Assembly: GCF_003574625.1 (NCBI RefSeq)
Contig: NZ_QNUJ01000001.1
Location: forward strand, 248,001-312,000
From: Shinella zoogloeoides
GTDB taxonomy: Bacteria; Pseudomonadota; Alphaproteobacteria; Rhizobiales; Rhizobiaceae
Direction of reading: 5' to 3'
Length of the DNA: 64,000 nt
Numbering within the stretch: position 1 is the stretch's first letter; every line of letters begins with the position of its first letter. A program made the translations under genes and the position numbers. The notes beneath the pieces were generated by a model. That model saw only the letters and a program-made list of their open reading frames with translations, ran no database searches and was not told where the DNA came from. Shown piece after piece: positions 55,519-63,781 of the stretch.

Positions 55519-56567
55519 TGAGGCCGAACGTCATGAGGTCAGCGGGTCTGTTTGCGCTGACGCTCGCCATAGCCGCCATTGGCGGTTACCTGATGTGGCT
55601 GTTGCATATGCCGCTCGCGTGGTTGATCGGGGCAATGCTGGTCACGGCTCTGTCCGCATTCCTGCGAATCCCGGTGTCCTTGCCGAAACATGCCCGGCCA
55701 CCCATGACAGCGGTGATCGGTGCGATGCTTGGCACGTCGTTTTCCCCGGACATCTTCCAGCACGCTGGCTCTTGGATCGTTTCTCTTGCCGGCCTTGTCG
55801 TTTTCATTGCTGTGACCGGTGGGCTGGCCTTCCTCTATTTCCGACGTGTCGCCCGGCTCGATCCGGTCACCGCCTATTTCTCGGCGATGCCCGGCGGGCT
55901 TGTGGAGATGATAACGCTTGGCTCTGAAAAGGGTGGCGATGAGCGTATGATTGCGCTCATCCATGCCGCCCGGATTTTTCTGGTGGTCCTGACCCTGCCG
56001 TTCCTGATCGAGACTTTGACCGGTTTCGACATCGGCCGCACGGGCGCAACGTCTACGGCCTCGGCGACCGTCGCGTTTGACGATCTCTTGTGGTTCGCCG
56101 CCGCCGTGATCGGAGGGGTGACACTCGGAACTGTCCTGCGGTTGCCGGCCCGCTTTCTCGTCGGCCCCATGCTCCTGAGTGCAGCGTTGCATCTTGCCGG
56201 CGTCACGGATTTCGAGTTGCCGGCAGTGGCGCTCGCGGGCGCGCAGGTCGTCATCGGCGCGACCATCGGCTGCCGCTTTGCGGGGGCCTCGCCTCGCATC
56301 GTGCTGCAGGCCATGGTGTTCTCGGTGGGCGCCACCTTCATTATGTTGCTCGGCACAGCCGCATTCGCCTCGACACTCGCCCTTGTCGGCGGGGATCGCT
56401 TCATTGCCTATGTGCTGGCCTACTCCCCCGGTGGCGTTGCTGAGATGAGCCTGATCGCGCTTTCGCTCAATGTCGAGGTGCCCTTCGTCGTTCTGCATCA
56501 CATTGTTCGCGTGCTAACGGTCGTGGCGGGTGCAGGCGTGACGTTTCGGTTTCTCCTTAGCCGATGA
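55518..56567 (+). CDS. AbrB family membrane protein
   Basis: The 349-aa product has about ten transmembrane segments in two similar halves, each with an A-P/PGG motif (YFSAMPGGLVEMITLGSEKGGDERMIALIHAARI and LAYSPGGVAEMSLIALSLNVEVPFVVLHHIVRV). This is the AbrB/COG3180 family, named after the E. coli aidB-regulator relative and thought to be transport proteins. The ATG at 55518 shares its A with the preceding stop. As the last gene of the cluster it may export or import an intermediate. Confidence 0.88.
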   Translation: MRPNVMRSAGLFALTLAIAAIGGYLMWLLHMPLAWLIGAMLVTALSAFLRIPVSLPKHARPPMTAVIGAMLGTSFSPDIFQHAGSWIVSLAGLVVFIAVTGGLAFLYFRRVARLDPVTAYFSAMPGGLVEMITLGSEKGGDERMIALIHAARIFLVVLTLPFLIETLTGFDIGRTGATSTASATVAFDDLLWFAAAVIGGVTLGTVLRLPARFLVGPMLLSAALHLAGVTDFELPAVALAGAQVVIGATIGCRFAGASPRIVLQAMVFSVGATFIMLLGTAAFASTLALVGGDRFIAYVLAYSPGGVAEMSLIALSLNVEVPFVVLHHIVRVLTVVAGAGVTFRFLLSR

Positions 56568-56587
56568 TTTGAAGCAGGTTTTCAATG

Positions 56588-56626
56588 CGGCTACGGTTCT
56601 AATCGGCTGGTCGCCGGTTCGATTCC
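56588..56626 (+). other. tRNA-Arg(TCT)-like 3' fragment
   Basis: The stretch runs from GGTTCTAATCGGCTGGTCGC to a GGTTCGATTCC T-loop (56613-56623). This is close to the anticodon-arm-to-T-loop part of a rhizobial tRNA-Arg(TCT). The 5' half is absent and the T-stem 3' strand does not pair, so it is a relic rather than a gene. Confidence 0.4.
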
Positions 56627-56693
56627 TTTCAAGAGCGGGCTGAAACTCGGAAACCCCGGACGGGACGCGCTCATTTACAAGGCTACCAAATAG

Positions 56694-56708
56694 GGATAAG
56701 ATTTATCC
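56694..56708. promoter_or_regulatory. Rrf2-site candidate 1 (GGATAAGATTTATCC)
   Basis: A perfect dyad (GGATAA-GAT-TTATCC) is followed by GTAAT, 27 bp before the Rrf2 gene start. It matches a site before the CMD-family gene at 60089-60103. Confidence 0.65.
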
Positions 56709-56735
56709 GTAATTCAAAAGCTTGGGCGCTCCCGC

Positions 56736-57224
56736 ATGATTCTCAAGAGCCAAGTCGAATGGGCGCTCCACTGTTGCGCCATTCTCGCTGGCCTGCCTGA
56801 AGGGCGATATCTGTCGACCAAAGCGCTGGCGGAATTCCACGGGCTTCCAAAGGAATATCTTTCCAAAGCCCTGCAAAGCCTGTCACAGGCAGGTCTTGTT
56901 CACACGACGCTTGGCCCGTCGGGGGGCTACCGTCTGGCGAAGCCGCCGGCAGAGCTTACATTTCTGGATGTCGTCGAGGCGGTCGAGGGGACCGGGCGGA
57001 CATTCGTTTGCCAAAACATCCGGGCCAACAATCCCTGCCGACCGAAAGGCTACTGCGAGAGTGGCCCATGCGCCGTGGCGAGGATCATGTGGGAGGCTGA
57101 CGAAGCCTGGCGGGCAGCTCTTCGCAGGGTCACGCTTGCCGACCTTGCGACGATACTGGAGCAGGAGATCGATCCGGGCATCTGGGCCGGAACCTTCGAC
57201 TGGGTGTTAAAACGCGCCGGGTAG
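56736..57224 (+). CDS. Rrf2 family transcriptional regulator
   Basis: The 162-aa product has the Rrf2 winged helix (SQVEWALHCCAILAGLPEGRYLSTKALAEFHGLPKEYLSKALQSLSQAGLVHTTLGPSGGYRLAKPP). A C-terminal segment carries four cysteines (VCQNIRANNPCRPKGYCESGPC), spaced suitably for an iron-sulfur cluster or redox sensing. A perfect dyad lies upstream. It overlaps the convergent channel gene by 18 bp at the 3' end. Confidence 0.9.
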   Translation: MILKSQVEWALHCCAILAGLPEGRYLSTKALAEFHGLPKEYLSKALQSLSQAGLVHTTLGPSGGYRLAKPPAELTFLDVVEAVEGTGRTFVCQNIRANNPCRPKGYCESGPCAVARIMWEADEAWRAALRRVTLADLATILEQEIDPGIWAGTFDWVLKRAG

Positions 57225-58232
57225 AATGGCGAGTGGTCTTGCCTGGCTGTCATCACGCATCTCGTTCGGGACAACGAGGTAGGCGTGGGCCGGCACGGCG
57301 AAGTGAAGACCATGCGACCCACAATGGCGGCTGACGACATCGATGACCTCGTTGCGCGCCGGTGTGCGATCGGCCGGGCTGAGAACGCGGAACTGCAATT
57401 CGACATCCACCGCGATCGCATCGATGCCCTTCAACGCGGCCACAGGAGGCGGTTCCTGGACGATGTACCGGCAATCCTTGAGTGCGGATGTCAGAACAGC
57501 ACCGATTGCAGAAGGATGCCGGTCGGCCACAATGCGGATGACCAGCGTGACGAGATGCGATTCATCCGGGCGCGTGAGATTGGTGAGGCTGAGTTTTGCG
57601 AGAGCGCTGTTGGGCACTATGACGACGTTGTGTGCCGGCGTGAGGATTTGCGTCGAGCGCCAGTTGTTCTGGATGACGCGTCCTTCTGTACCATCCGCGA
57701 GCTGGATCCAGTCCTCTATCGAAAACGGGCGGCCAAGCGTGAGGGCCACGCCTGAAAACAGGTCGCCCAAGGTGTTCTGCAATGCAAGGCCCAGGATGAT
57801 GGCGACGACACCGGAGGTCGCGACGAGTGTCCCGATCGGTGCGCCAAATACAAAGCCGATGATGGAGAGAGTGACGCCGAGGTAAACGCCGGCGACGATC
57901 AGATCCTGGATCAACCTCGCCTCCTGCGGCCTGCGATCGAGGACGATGTAGAGGCGCACAAATCCGATCGTCGCCCATGCGAGATGAACCCACCAGAGAA
58001 TGCGCGCGGATGTGCCGAGATAGGCATTCACGCCGTCCAGTTCACCTGCCGTTCCCCGATGCGGAAGAATACCGGACGACAGCAGGGTGACTGTCATCGC
58101 TGTAAAAAAAAGGATTTGAACGATAAGGCGCGCCGTCGGTCGACCCTTGCCCTGCGCATGCCAGACAATGATGCCGATCACACCAAGGAGATCGACGATT
58201 GGGAATGTGAGAGAGGGCAGGTCGCCGGCCAT
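57207..58232 (-). CDS. MscS-family mechanosensitive channel
   Basis: The 341-aa product has four to five N-terminal helices and then the MscS pore helix and beta domain: LVATSGVVAIILGLALQNTLGDLFSGVALTLGRPFSIEDWIQLADGTEGRVIQNNWRSTQILTPAHNVVIVPNSALAKLSLTNLTRP. Residues G-L-A-L-Q-N-T-L-G-D-L-F-S-G are the family signature. It releases solutes at hypo-osmotic shock or acts in signalling. The start at 58232 has GGAG ahead; 58283 is the alternative. Confidence 0.9.
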   Translation of the reverse strand: MAGDLPSLTFPIVDLLGVIGIIVWHAQGKGRPTARLIVQILFFTAMTVTLLSSGILPHRGTAGELDGVNAYLGTSARILWWVHLAWATIGFVRLYIVLDRRPQEARLIQDLIVAGVYLGVTLSIIGFVFGAPIGTLVATSGVVAIILGLALQNTLGDLFSGVALTLGRPFSIEDWIQLADGTEGRVIQNNWRSTQILTPAHNVVIVPNSALAKLSLTNLTRPDESHLVTLVIRIVADRHPSAIGAVLTSALKDCRYIVQEPPPVAALKGIDAIAVDVELQFRVLSPADRTPARNEVIDVVSRHCGSHGLHFAVPAHAYLVVPNEMRDDSQARPLAILPGAF

Positions 58233-58301
58233 GCGGGTCGCTCCGGGATGATGAGGAAGAAGGGCCGGATGTGGTTGTTGCATCCGACCCTGCTGAGGCC
58301 G

Positions 58302-58724
58302 TCACTTCCTGAGCGGGAAGGTCAGGTCCTTCTGATCGGTGTCGACCACGAAGACGGCAAGGAGCTTGGCGGGCTTCTCGTCGCTGCCATTCTTGCTGAC
58401 GCCGTGGCGGTCGCCCGGCATCTCGGAGAAGTTTTCGCCGGCCTTGTATTCCCTGACCGGACCGTCATTGACCTGGCTGAGGATCGATCCTTCCAGCACC
58501 GTGGCATAGATGAAGGCACTTTCAGGATGCGTGTGCGCGTCCGAATAGCCACCCGGACCGTATTCGACGAGAACGCCTTTGAGGCTCTTGCCCGGCACAG
58601 TGGGCAATTGATGCTCATAGACAAGGGTGACCTTGGATGCCGAACCGCCCGGTGCATCGTGCGCGGCGGCGCCACCAGCGGCGAGCGCCGTGATGGCCAT
58701 CGCGGCAAATGTCTTACTGATCAT
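58302..58724 (-). CDS. Secreted cupin protein (140 aa)
   Basis: A signal peptide (MISKTFAAMAITALAAGGAAAH) precedes a single cupin barrel with GYSDAHTHPESAFIYATVLEGSILSQVNDGPVREYKAGENFSEMPGDRHGVSKN (H-x-H...E...H). AAAGGAAG precedes the ATG at 58724. It follows the NmrA-type gene with overlapping 5' extensions (24 bp between stop and start), so co-transcription is likely. Confidence 0.85.
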   Translation of the reverse strand: MISKTFAAMAITALAAGGAAAHDAPGGSASKVTLVYEHQLPTVPGKSLKGVLVEYGPGGYSDAHTHPESAFIYATVLEGSILSQVNDGPVREYKAGENFSEMPGDRHGVSKNGSDEKPAKLLAVFVVDTDQKDLTFPLRK

Positions 58725-58747
58725 GATATTCTTCCTTTCAAGACGGG

Positions 58748-59500
58748 TCATTTGCGTGGCGCGGTGGCGAACCACTGTTCGAAGCCGATTTTGCCTAGGC
58801 GTGGATTGTCGTCGGAGACGAGCGAGCCATCTTCCAGGTGCGCGCCAAAATATCTGGCCTGCGGATCGGCAACGACCTGCCGGGTATCACCCGTCGATTC
58901 CAGATAGCGGGCGACCAGCTCGTTGAGCCGGAAGCGCTCGGGGCCCGCAATCTCGATCAGTCCATTCATGGGGTTTCCAAGCGCCACGTCGACCATCGCG
59001 TCCGCGACGTCATCGGAGGCGATCGGCTGAACAAAGGCCGGGGACAGATGAACCTTGCCCTCGATCAGGGCCGACTGGGCGATCCCGGCGAGAAACTCCA
59101 TGAACTGGGTGGAGTGGACAATCGTGTAGGGAATGCCGGCCTCGCGGATCAGCTTTTCCTGAATGAGTTTGGCCCGGAAGTAGCCACTTTCCTGCAGGCG
59201 CTCCGTCCCTACGACGGACAGCGCGACGTGGTGTTTCACGCCGGCGCGCTTTTCTGCTGCAAGCAGGTTGCGACCGGAAGTCTCGAAAAACTCCATCACC
59301 GCCTTGTCTTCGAACGACGGGGAATTGGCGAGATCGAGGACGACCTCGGCCCCGGCGAGCGCTTCGGCGAGACCTTCGCCGGTGATTGTATTGACCCCGG
59401 TGTTCGGCGAGGCAGCGATCACGTCGTGGCCTTTTGCCCGCAGACGTTCCGTGGTCTTCGAACCGATCAGGCCGGTTCCGCCGATGATGACGATTTTCAT
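58748..59500 (-). CDS. NmrA-type NAD(P)-binding oxidoreductase
   Basis: The 250-aa product is an atypical short-chain dehydrogenase with the dinucleotide motif VIIGGTGLIGSKTTERL and the NmrA-like HSTQFMEFLAGIA and IASDDVADAMVDVALG segments. The Tyr-x3-Lys catalytic pair is seen as SGYFRAKLIQEK. Such proteins serve as NAD(P)H-quinone reductases or redox sensors. It is transcribed with the cupin gene and lies after the CMD-family gene. Confidence 0.88.
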   Translation of the reverse strand: MKIVIIGGTGLIGSKTTERLRAKGHDVIAASPNTGVNTITGEGLAEALAGAEVVLDLANSPSFEDKAVMEFFETSGRNLLAAEKRAGVKHHVALSVVGTERLQESGYFRAKLIQEKLIREAGIPYTIVHSTQFMEFLAGIAQSALIEGKVHLSPAFVQPIASDDVADAMVDVALGNPMNGLIEIAGPERFRLNELVARYLESTGDTRQVVADPQARYFGAHLEDGSLVSDDNPRLGKIGFEQWFATAPRK

Positions 59501-59571
59501 GATCTTCCCTCTGTCTGCTGTTTTTACATCATTATCCGGCGCAGAAGCGCCACCGTGTCGACTGGAAATGC

Positions 59572-60051
59572 TCAGTTGAGGCCGGCCCTTTCCAGGCCGT
59601 AAAGCTTGTCCGCCGAGCCGGGTACGGCCTTGAAGGCGATGCTGGCGCGGTTCCAGGCATTGATGGCCATGATCGAGAAAGTCAGGTCGGAAATTTCCTT
59701 CTCGGAAAGCTGGCCACGGACCCGTTCGTACAGTTCGTCGGGAATGCCGCCCTTGGGCAGCTCGGTGACGGCTTCGGTCCAGGCCAGCGCCGCCCGCTCA
59801 CGGGGCGCGAACAAGTTGGATTCACGCCAGATCGCGACGTGATAGAGGCGCAGTTCGCTCTCGCCGTGGATCTTCGCTTCCTTCACATGCATGTCGAGGC
59901 AAAAGCCGCAGCCATTGATCTGGGAAGCACGAATATTGACGAGGTCGCGGATCGACTGCTCGATCACGCTGTCCTTCAACGACATGCTGAGTTCAGAGAC
60001 TTTCTTGAAAAATTCAGGCGACTGGGCGGCATAGTTCAGGCGCTGCGTCAT
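59572..60051 (-). CDS. Carboxymuconolactone decarboxylase/AhpD-like protein
   Basis: The 159-aa product has the AhpD-type redox motif C-x-x-C-x-x-x-H as INGCGFCLDMHVKEAKIHGESELRLYHVAIW, the signature of CMD-family alkylhydroperoxidases. The NmrA, cupin and CMD genes on one strand look like an oxidative-stress or quinone-defence unit. Its promoter region has the same dyad as the Rrf2 gene, so Rrf2 control is likely. The gap to the NmrA gene is 71 bp. Confidence 0.88.
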   Translation of the reverse strand: MTQRLNYAAQSPEFFKKVSELSMSLKDSVIEQSIRDLVNIRASQINGCGFCLDMHVKEAKIHGESELRLYHVAIWRESNLFAPRERAALAWTEAVTELPKGGIPDELYERVRGQLSEKEISDLTFSIMAINAWNRASIAFKAVPGSADKLYGLERAGLN

Positions 60052-60078
60052 GGCGTTCTCCTCTATTAAGGACTTAAA

Positions 60079-60103
60079 ATATCCTTATGGATATAGAATA
60101 TCC
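60079..60103. promoter_or_regulatory. Rrf2-site candidate 2 (GGATATAGAATATCC)
   Basis: A perfect dyad GGATAT-AGA-ATATCC at 60089-60103, followed by GTAAT, overlaps a second one, ATATCC-TTAT-GGATAT (60079-60094). It lies 28-52 bp before the CMD-family start and about 90 bp before the divergent LysR start. Confidence 0.65.
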
Positions 60104-60191
60104 GTAATGGATGGACGCGCAATCGAAACCGGTCTAAGGTTTCGGCATAACGCTTATTCGTATTGGTATGGGGCACAGAAAGGCGATCGGG

Positions 60192-61106
60192 ATGGATGTC
60201 GTTTCAGCGCTGAGATCGTTCCTCCGAGTTGCGGAGACCGGGTCGTTCTCTGCTGCAGCGCTTGATCTCGGGCTGACCCAGCCGGCGGTGTCGAGGCAGG
60301 TGTCTTCGCTCGAGGAGCACTACAGCACCCGACTGTTTCACCGGACAACCAACGCACTGCGCCTGACCGTCGAGGGAGAGCAGATGATCCCGATGGCGCA
60401 AAAGGTTATCGACGCGGTGGAAGCGCTTGGCGAAACGGCCTCGCCGGACGGCATCGTGACTTCTGGTAGGGTCAAGATGAGCCTGCCAGCAGCGCTTGGC
60501 CTCTACATCAGCGATCAGCTTCCCGCCTTCCTGGCGGGCCGGCCTGGTTTGTCAGTCGATATCGTCTTTCGCGAACATTCTTCTGACCTCGTTGGCGAGG
60601 GCATCGATCTCGAAGTTCGCATAGGCGATGTATCCGATAGCAGTCTGATCTGTCGCCGGATCGGCTGGACGACCGCCTTCCTCGTCGCGGCGCCCGGCTA
60701 TCTCCAAAGGCGCGGTATTCCGGGCCATCCGTTTGAAATCCCGAGCCATGATTGCATCTGCTACAACCGGGGCGGCGAGGAACGGTCCTGGAGCTTTTCG
60801 AACGGGGCCGACATCGAGAGGGTCAAGCTCACTCCCAGGTTGATGTTCAACAATACGGTAGCGGTGCGCCGGGCCGCGCTCGCCGGCGGCGGGCTGGCTG
60901 TGCTGTCCCACATTCTGGCAGCCGATGACATCGCCACAGGGTGCCTTGTCGAAGTGATGCCCGCCTTTCGACCCGAACGGTTGCCGATCTCCGTCGTCTA
61001 CGCCTCGCGTCGCAATCTCCCGCTGCGTGTCCGCGCCGTTCTGGAGTTCCTGGTCGATACCGTTAGCCGGGATGAACTGATGGGGGAGGTGGCAGCAACT
61101 GCGTGA
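60192..61106 (+). CDS. LysR family transcriptional regulator
   Basis: The 304-aa product has the LysR helix-turn-helix (MDVVSALRSFLRVAETGSFSAAALDLGLTQPAVSRQVSSLEEHYSTRLFHRTTNALRLTVEG) and a type-2 periplasmic-like effector domain. It is divergent from the CMD gene, the classic location for a regulator of the CMD-NmrA-cupin genes. The Rrf2-like dyad lies between, so two regulators may act there. Confidence 0.92.
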   Translation: MDVVSALRSFLRVAETGSFSAAALDLGLTQPAVSRQVSSLEEHYSTRLFHRTTNALRLTVEGEQMIPMAQKVIDAVEALGETASPDGIVTSGRVKMSLPAALGLYISDQLPAFLAGRPGLSVDIVFREHSSDLVGEGIDLEVRIGDVSDSSLICRRIGWTTAFLVAAPGYLQRRGIPGHPFEIPSHDCICYNRGGEERSWSFSNGADIERVKLTPRLMFNNTVAVRRAALAGGGLAVLSHILAADDIATGCLVEVMPAFRPERLPISVVYASRRNLPLRVRAVLEFLVDTVSRDELMGEVAATA

Positions 61107-61211
61107 TGTCAGAAGTCTCGCAAGCTAGCTAATCGCGAGTTAGGGGGGCCGACGGATGACGTCGGTTCGGATCTATTCAAGAGCATTGAGAACAGCGAAG
61201 CGAATAGCTCG

Positions 61212-62225
61212 TTAGGTTGTGGTCCGGACGAGGCTGAGCTTTTGAAGAACCTCTCGGGGCGCCGGCATGCGCCAAACGGTCTGGAAGCACTCGACGACAT
61301 TGGCGGAGGTTACGGCGAGGCCGGGAAGAGCAATCCAGGCCGGCGGTAATCGACCGAGGAGGGTGCTCACCACAATGGAGGCGGCTGTTTCTCCTTGGCG
61401 GAAAGGCTGCTGGGCGGCGATGGCGACCAGCGGTTCGTGCGCCGCAAGCGCGATCGCCGCATCGTGGCCGAGATCGGCCGTTACCATCGGAAGGCGACGA
61501 TCCAATGCGCGAAGCGCCTCTATCGCGGCGATGGCGGGCGTATCCCAGACGACGAAGAGGCCTGCGAGGTCGGGGCGCTCGGTAAGAAGGGCGTGGGTGG
61601 TCAGGCCAGCATCCGCCAAGGTCGAAAACCGCCGGATGCGTAGATTCACATCCGGGCGATTGACTTGCATCCATTTCACGAAGGCTATCTCGCGCTCGTT
61701 CGTCGCGAAGAAGTCGGCGTCGTAGCCGAGTACACCAACCTCGGCGCCGTTAGGCACATGCGGCGAAAGCCCCTCGGCGGCGATTTTGCCAAGGCCGAAA
61801 TTGTCTGCCGAGACGAGCGAGATGTAATCCTTGCCCGGCAGGAGGCCTGTCGGCGCATTGTCGAGAAGGACGAGCTTGATGCCGGCCGCCGCGACTCGGG
61901 CGTGGGCAGCGGCGACCTTCGAATTGGCGACAGGCAGCGAGATGATGGCGTCCGGCACCTCGCCGATCAACCGGTCCAGCGCTTCGATCTGCACCTCCGG
62001 CGTGAACGCGCAGTCGACGACCTCGATGACGGCGATACCGCAATTGCCGAGTGTTCCGACGATGCCGGAAATCTGCTGTTTCGCCCAGTCGCTGGCCAGC
62101 GTATGCAGCACAATCGCCACCCGGAAGCCGCCGGCCCGCGCCCGCGCCATGTCCTCGGGCAAAAGCAGGACCCGCTCGGGCGCCGAGGCCCGCTCTCCAT
62201 GCGGTCCGAGACCGGTAATGGTCAT
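61212..62225 (-). CDS. Sugar-binding-protein-like (RbsB-type) without signal peptide
   Basis: The 337-aa product is a type I periplasmic-binding fold (RVAIVLHTLASDWAKQQISGIVGTLGNCGIAVIEVVDCAFTPEVQIEALDRLIGEVPDAIISLPVANSK...). This matches ABC sugar-binding proteins (peripla_BP_4). GAGGAGG precedes the ATG at 62225, giving MTITGLGPHGERA, with no signal peptide or membrane anchor; even the upstream start (62270) adds none. It follows a ROK regulator by 10 bp, so it may be a cytosolic sensor partner. Confidence 0.8.
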   Translation of the reverse strand: MTITGLGPHGERASAPERVLLLPEDMARARAGGFRVAIVLHTLASDWAKQQISGIVGTLGNCGIAVIEVVDCAFTPEVQIEALDRLIGEVPDAIISLPVANSKVAAAHARVAAAGIKLVLLDNAPTGLLPGKDYISLVSADNFGLGKIAAEGLSPHVPNGAEVGVLGYDADFFATNEREIAFVKWMQVNRPDVNLRIRRFSTLADAGLTTHALLTERPDLAGLFVVWDTPAIAAIEALRALDRRLPMVTADLGHDAAIALAAHEPLVAIAAQQPFRQGETAASIVVSTLLGRLPPAWIALPGLAVTSANVVECFQTVWRMPAPREVLQKLSLVRTTT

Positions 62226-62235
62226 TGCATCCTCC

Positions 62236-63588
62236 TCACATGTCCGGGGGACGGACAGTATTTCCCTCAAATGTCCTGCGGTCCATGATCTGGGCCTTCA
62301 TCTGCTGGAACAGTGGATGGGCCTGCGGCCTGCCTGCCATGATCCAATCGCGCAGCAGCGAAGGCCCGAAGAGGCCTTCGGCGGCGACGATCGCGGCGCC
62401 GACGAGGCCCGACGAATTGCCCATCTGGGAGCGCACGATCTGCAGGTCGCGGCTTACCAGCGGATGACAGGCGCCGTAGATCGCCTCGCGGGCCGAGGCG
62501 AGCAGGATGTCGTTCGTCTGTGCAATCGAGCCCGAGAGCACGATGAGTTCGGGATTGAGCATATTGGCGAGCGTGGCGACGACCTGGCCGATCAGGCGCC
62601 CGCTCTGGGATAGAATGTCGATCGCCGCTACGTCGCCCATCTGCGCGGCCTGCGCGACCTCGAGTGCAGTGACGGGGCTGCCTCGTCGCAGATGATCGGC
62701 AAGGGTGGGGCTAAGGCCGCGTTCGGCGGCAAGCCTGCCCTCCTGCGCGATATGGTCTGATCCGGCCATGGCCTCGAGCGTGCCGCTCCGCTCGCCCGCC
62801 GTCACGGGTACGGAGCCGATGAGGCCGACCGCGCCCTGCGCGCCGCGGAAGAGTTCACCGTTGCTGGCGAGGCCGGCGCCGATGCGTTTGCCGACCTTGA
62901 CGAACAGCATGGTGCGGTTGCTCTCACCAGCGCCCGCATGCAGTTCGCCCATCGTCATCGTTTCGACGCTGGAGCGCAGCCATACCGGTGCATCGAAGGT
63001 GGCGACGAGCGTCTCGACCAGGGGAAAACTGTCCCAGCCCGGCAATACGGCGGGCGTGGTGCGCTGGAAAAACACTTCCCCACCATCGGGCACGGCGCCG
63101 GGAACGGATATCGAGATGCCATAAAGCGGCGGGTTTGCCTGCCGCTCCAGAATCCAGCGGAAAAGCGTCACGAGACGGTCTGCAAGGCCGGGCGCCGGCT
63201 GGGTGAGTTCGGTCGCCTCGTGGTGTTCCATAATGAGGGAGCCGGCGAGATCGGCAATGCCGACGCCAAGCGCGGTCTGATCGAGCGTGGCGACGAGAAT
63301 GCGGCCGCGGTCGGCGGCAAAGCGCACGAGGCGCGGCGCGCGGCCGCCGGTGGCGGCGCCCAGTTCGCTTTCGTCAACCAGGCCGAGTTCACCCAGCGTG
63401 CCGAGCCGGTCCGCGACCACGGCGCGGCCGAGTTCGCTTTGCCGCTCGATCTCCTGGCGGGTCGTCGCGCGGCCGGTCCTGACGAGATTGAGGATGTCCA
63501 CGAGGCTCGGGGCAGCGGTTTCCGAGACGCTGGGGCGCCCCTTGCGTCGCGGGCGGATGTCCGCCTCCACAGATGCCATCCTTGGCAT
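62236..63588 (-). CDS. ROK family transcriptional regulator
   Basis: The 450-aa product has an N-terminal winged helix (SLVDILNLVRTGRATTRQEIERQSELGRAVVADRLGTLGELGLVDES) and a ROK sugar-kinase-like domain with VGKRIGAGLASNGELFRGAQGAVGLIGS. The usual zinc loop of ROK proteins (G-H-...C-x-C-G-x-x-G-C) is replaced by GSVPVTAGERSGTLEAMAG, so the zinc-binding His and Cys are missing. It is divergent from the sugar isomerase-like gene with a 31-bp dyad between them. It is likely a repressor of one or both flanking units. Confidence 0.88.
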   Translation of the reverse strand: MPRMASVEADIRPRRKGRPSVSETAAPSLVDILNLVRTGRATTRQEIERQSELGRAVVADRLGTLGELGLVDESELGAATGGRAPRLVRFAADRGRILVATLDQTALGVGIADLAGSLIMEHHEATELTQPAPGLADRLVTLFRWILERQANPPLYGISISVPGAVPDGGEVFFQRTTPAVLPGWDSFPLVETLVATFDAPVWLRSSVETMTMGELHAGAGESNRTMLFVKVGKRIGAGLASNGELFRGAQGAVGLIGSVPVTAGERSGTLEAMAGSDHIAQEGRLAAERGLSPTLADHLRRGSPVTALEVAQAAQMGDVAAIDILSQSGRLIGQVVATLANMLNPELIVLSGSIAQTNDILLASAREAIYGACHPLVSRDLQIVRSQMGNSSGLVGAAIVAAEGLFGPSLLRDWIMAGRPQAHPLFQQMKAQIMDRRTFEGNTVRPPDM

Positions 63589-63659
63589 GACCGCATCCTT
63601 TCCCCGCGATTCCGATCCTCGCCCGATGTGATAGCTAGCCAGCTTTCGGCTGGCAACTC

Positions 63660-63690
63660 TAATCTTTTGTATTAAATCTGCAAAAGATTA
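63660..63690. promoter_or_regulatory. Inverted repeat, probable ROK operator
   Basis: The 10-bp arms TAATCTTTTG and CAAAAGATTA have an 11-bp spacer, in the divergent promoter region of the ROK and isomerase genes. TTGACA at 63714-63719 follows. The AT-rich form with T and A runs resembles NagC/Mlc-type ROK sites. Confidence 0.65.
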
Positions 63691-63781
63691 CGATGATATG
63701 CGTGTAAATTATTGACATAGATTTTTTGTCACCGTAAGACGGAGCCACTGAAGTCGAGACGGTCACTGGGAGGAGGCGCCG

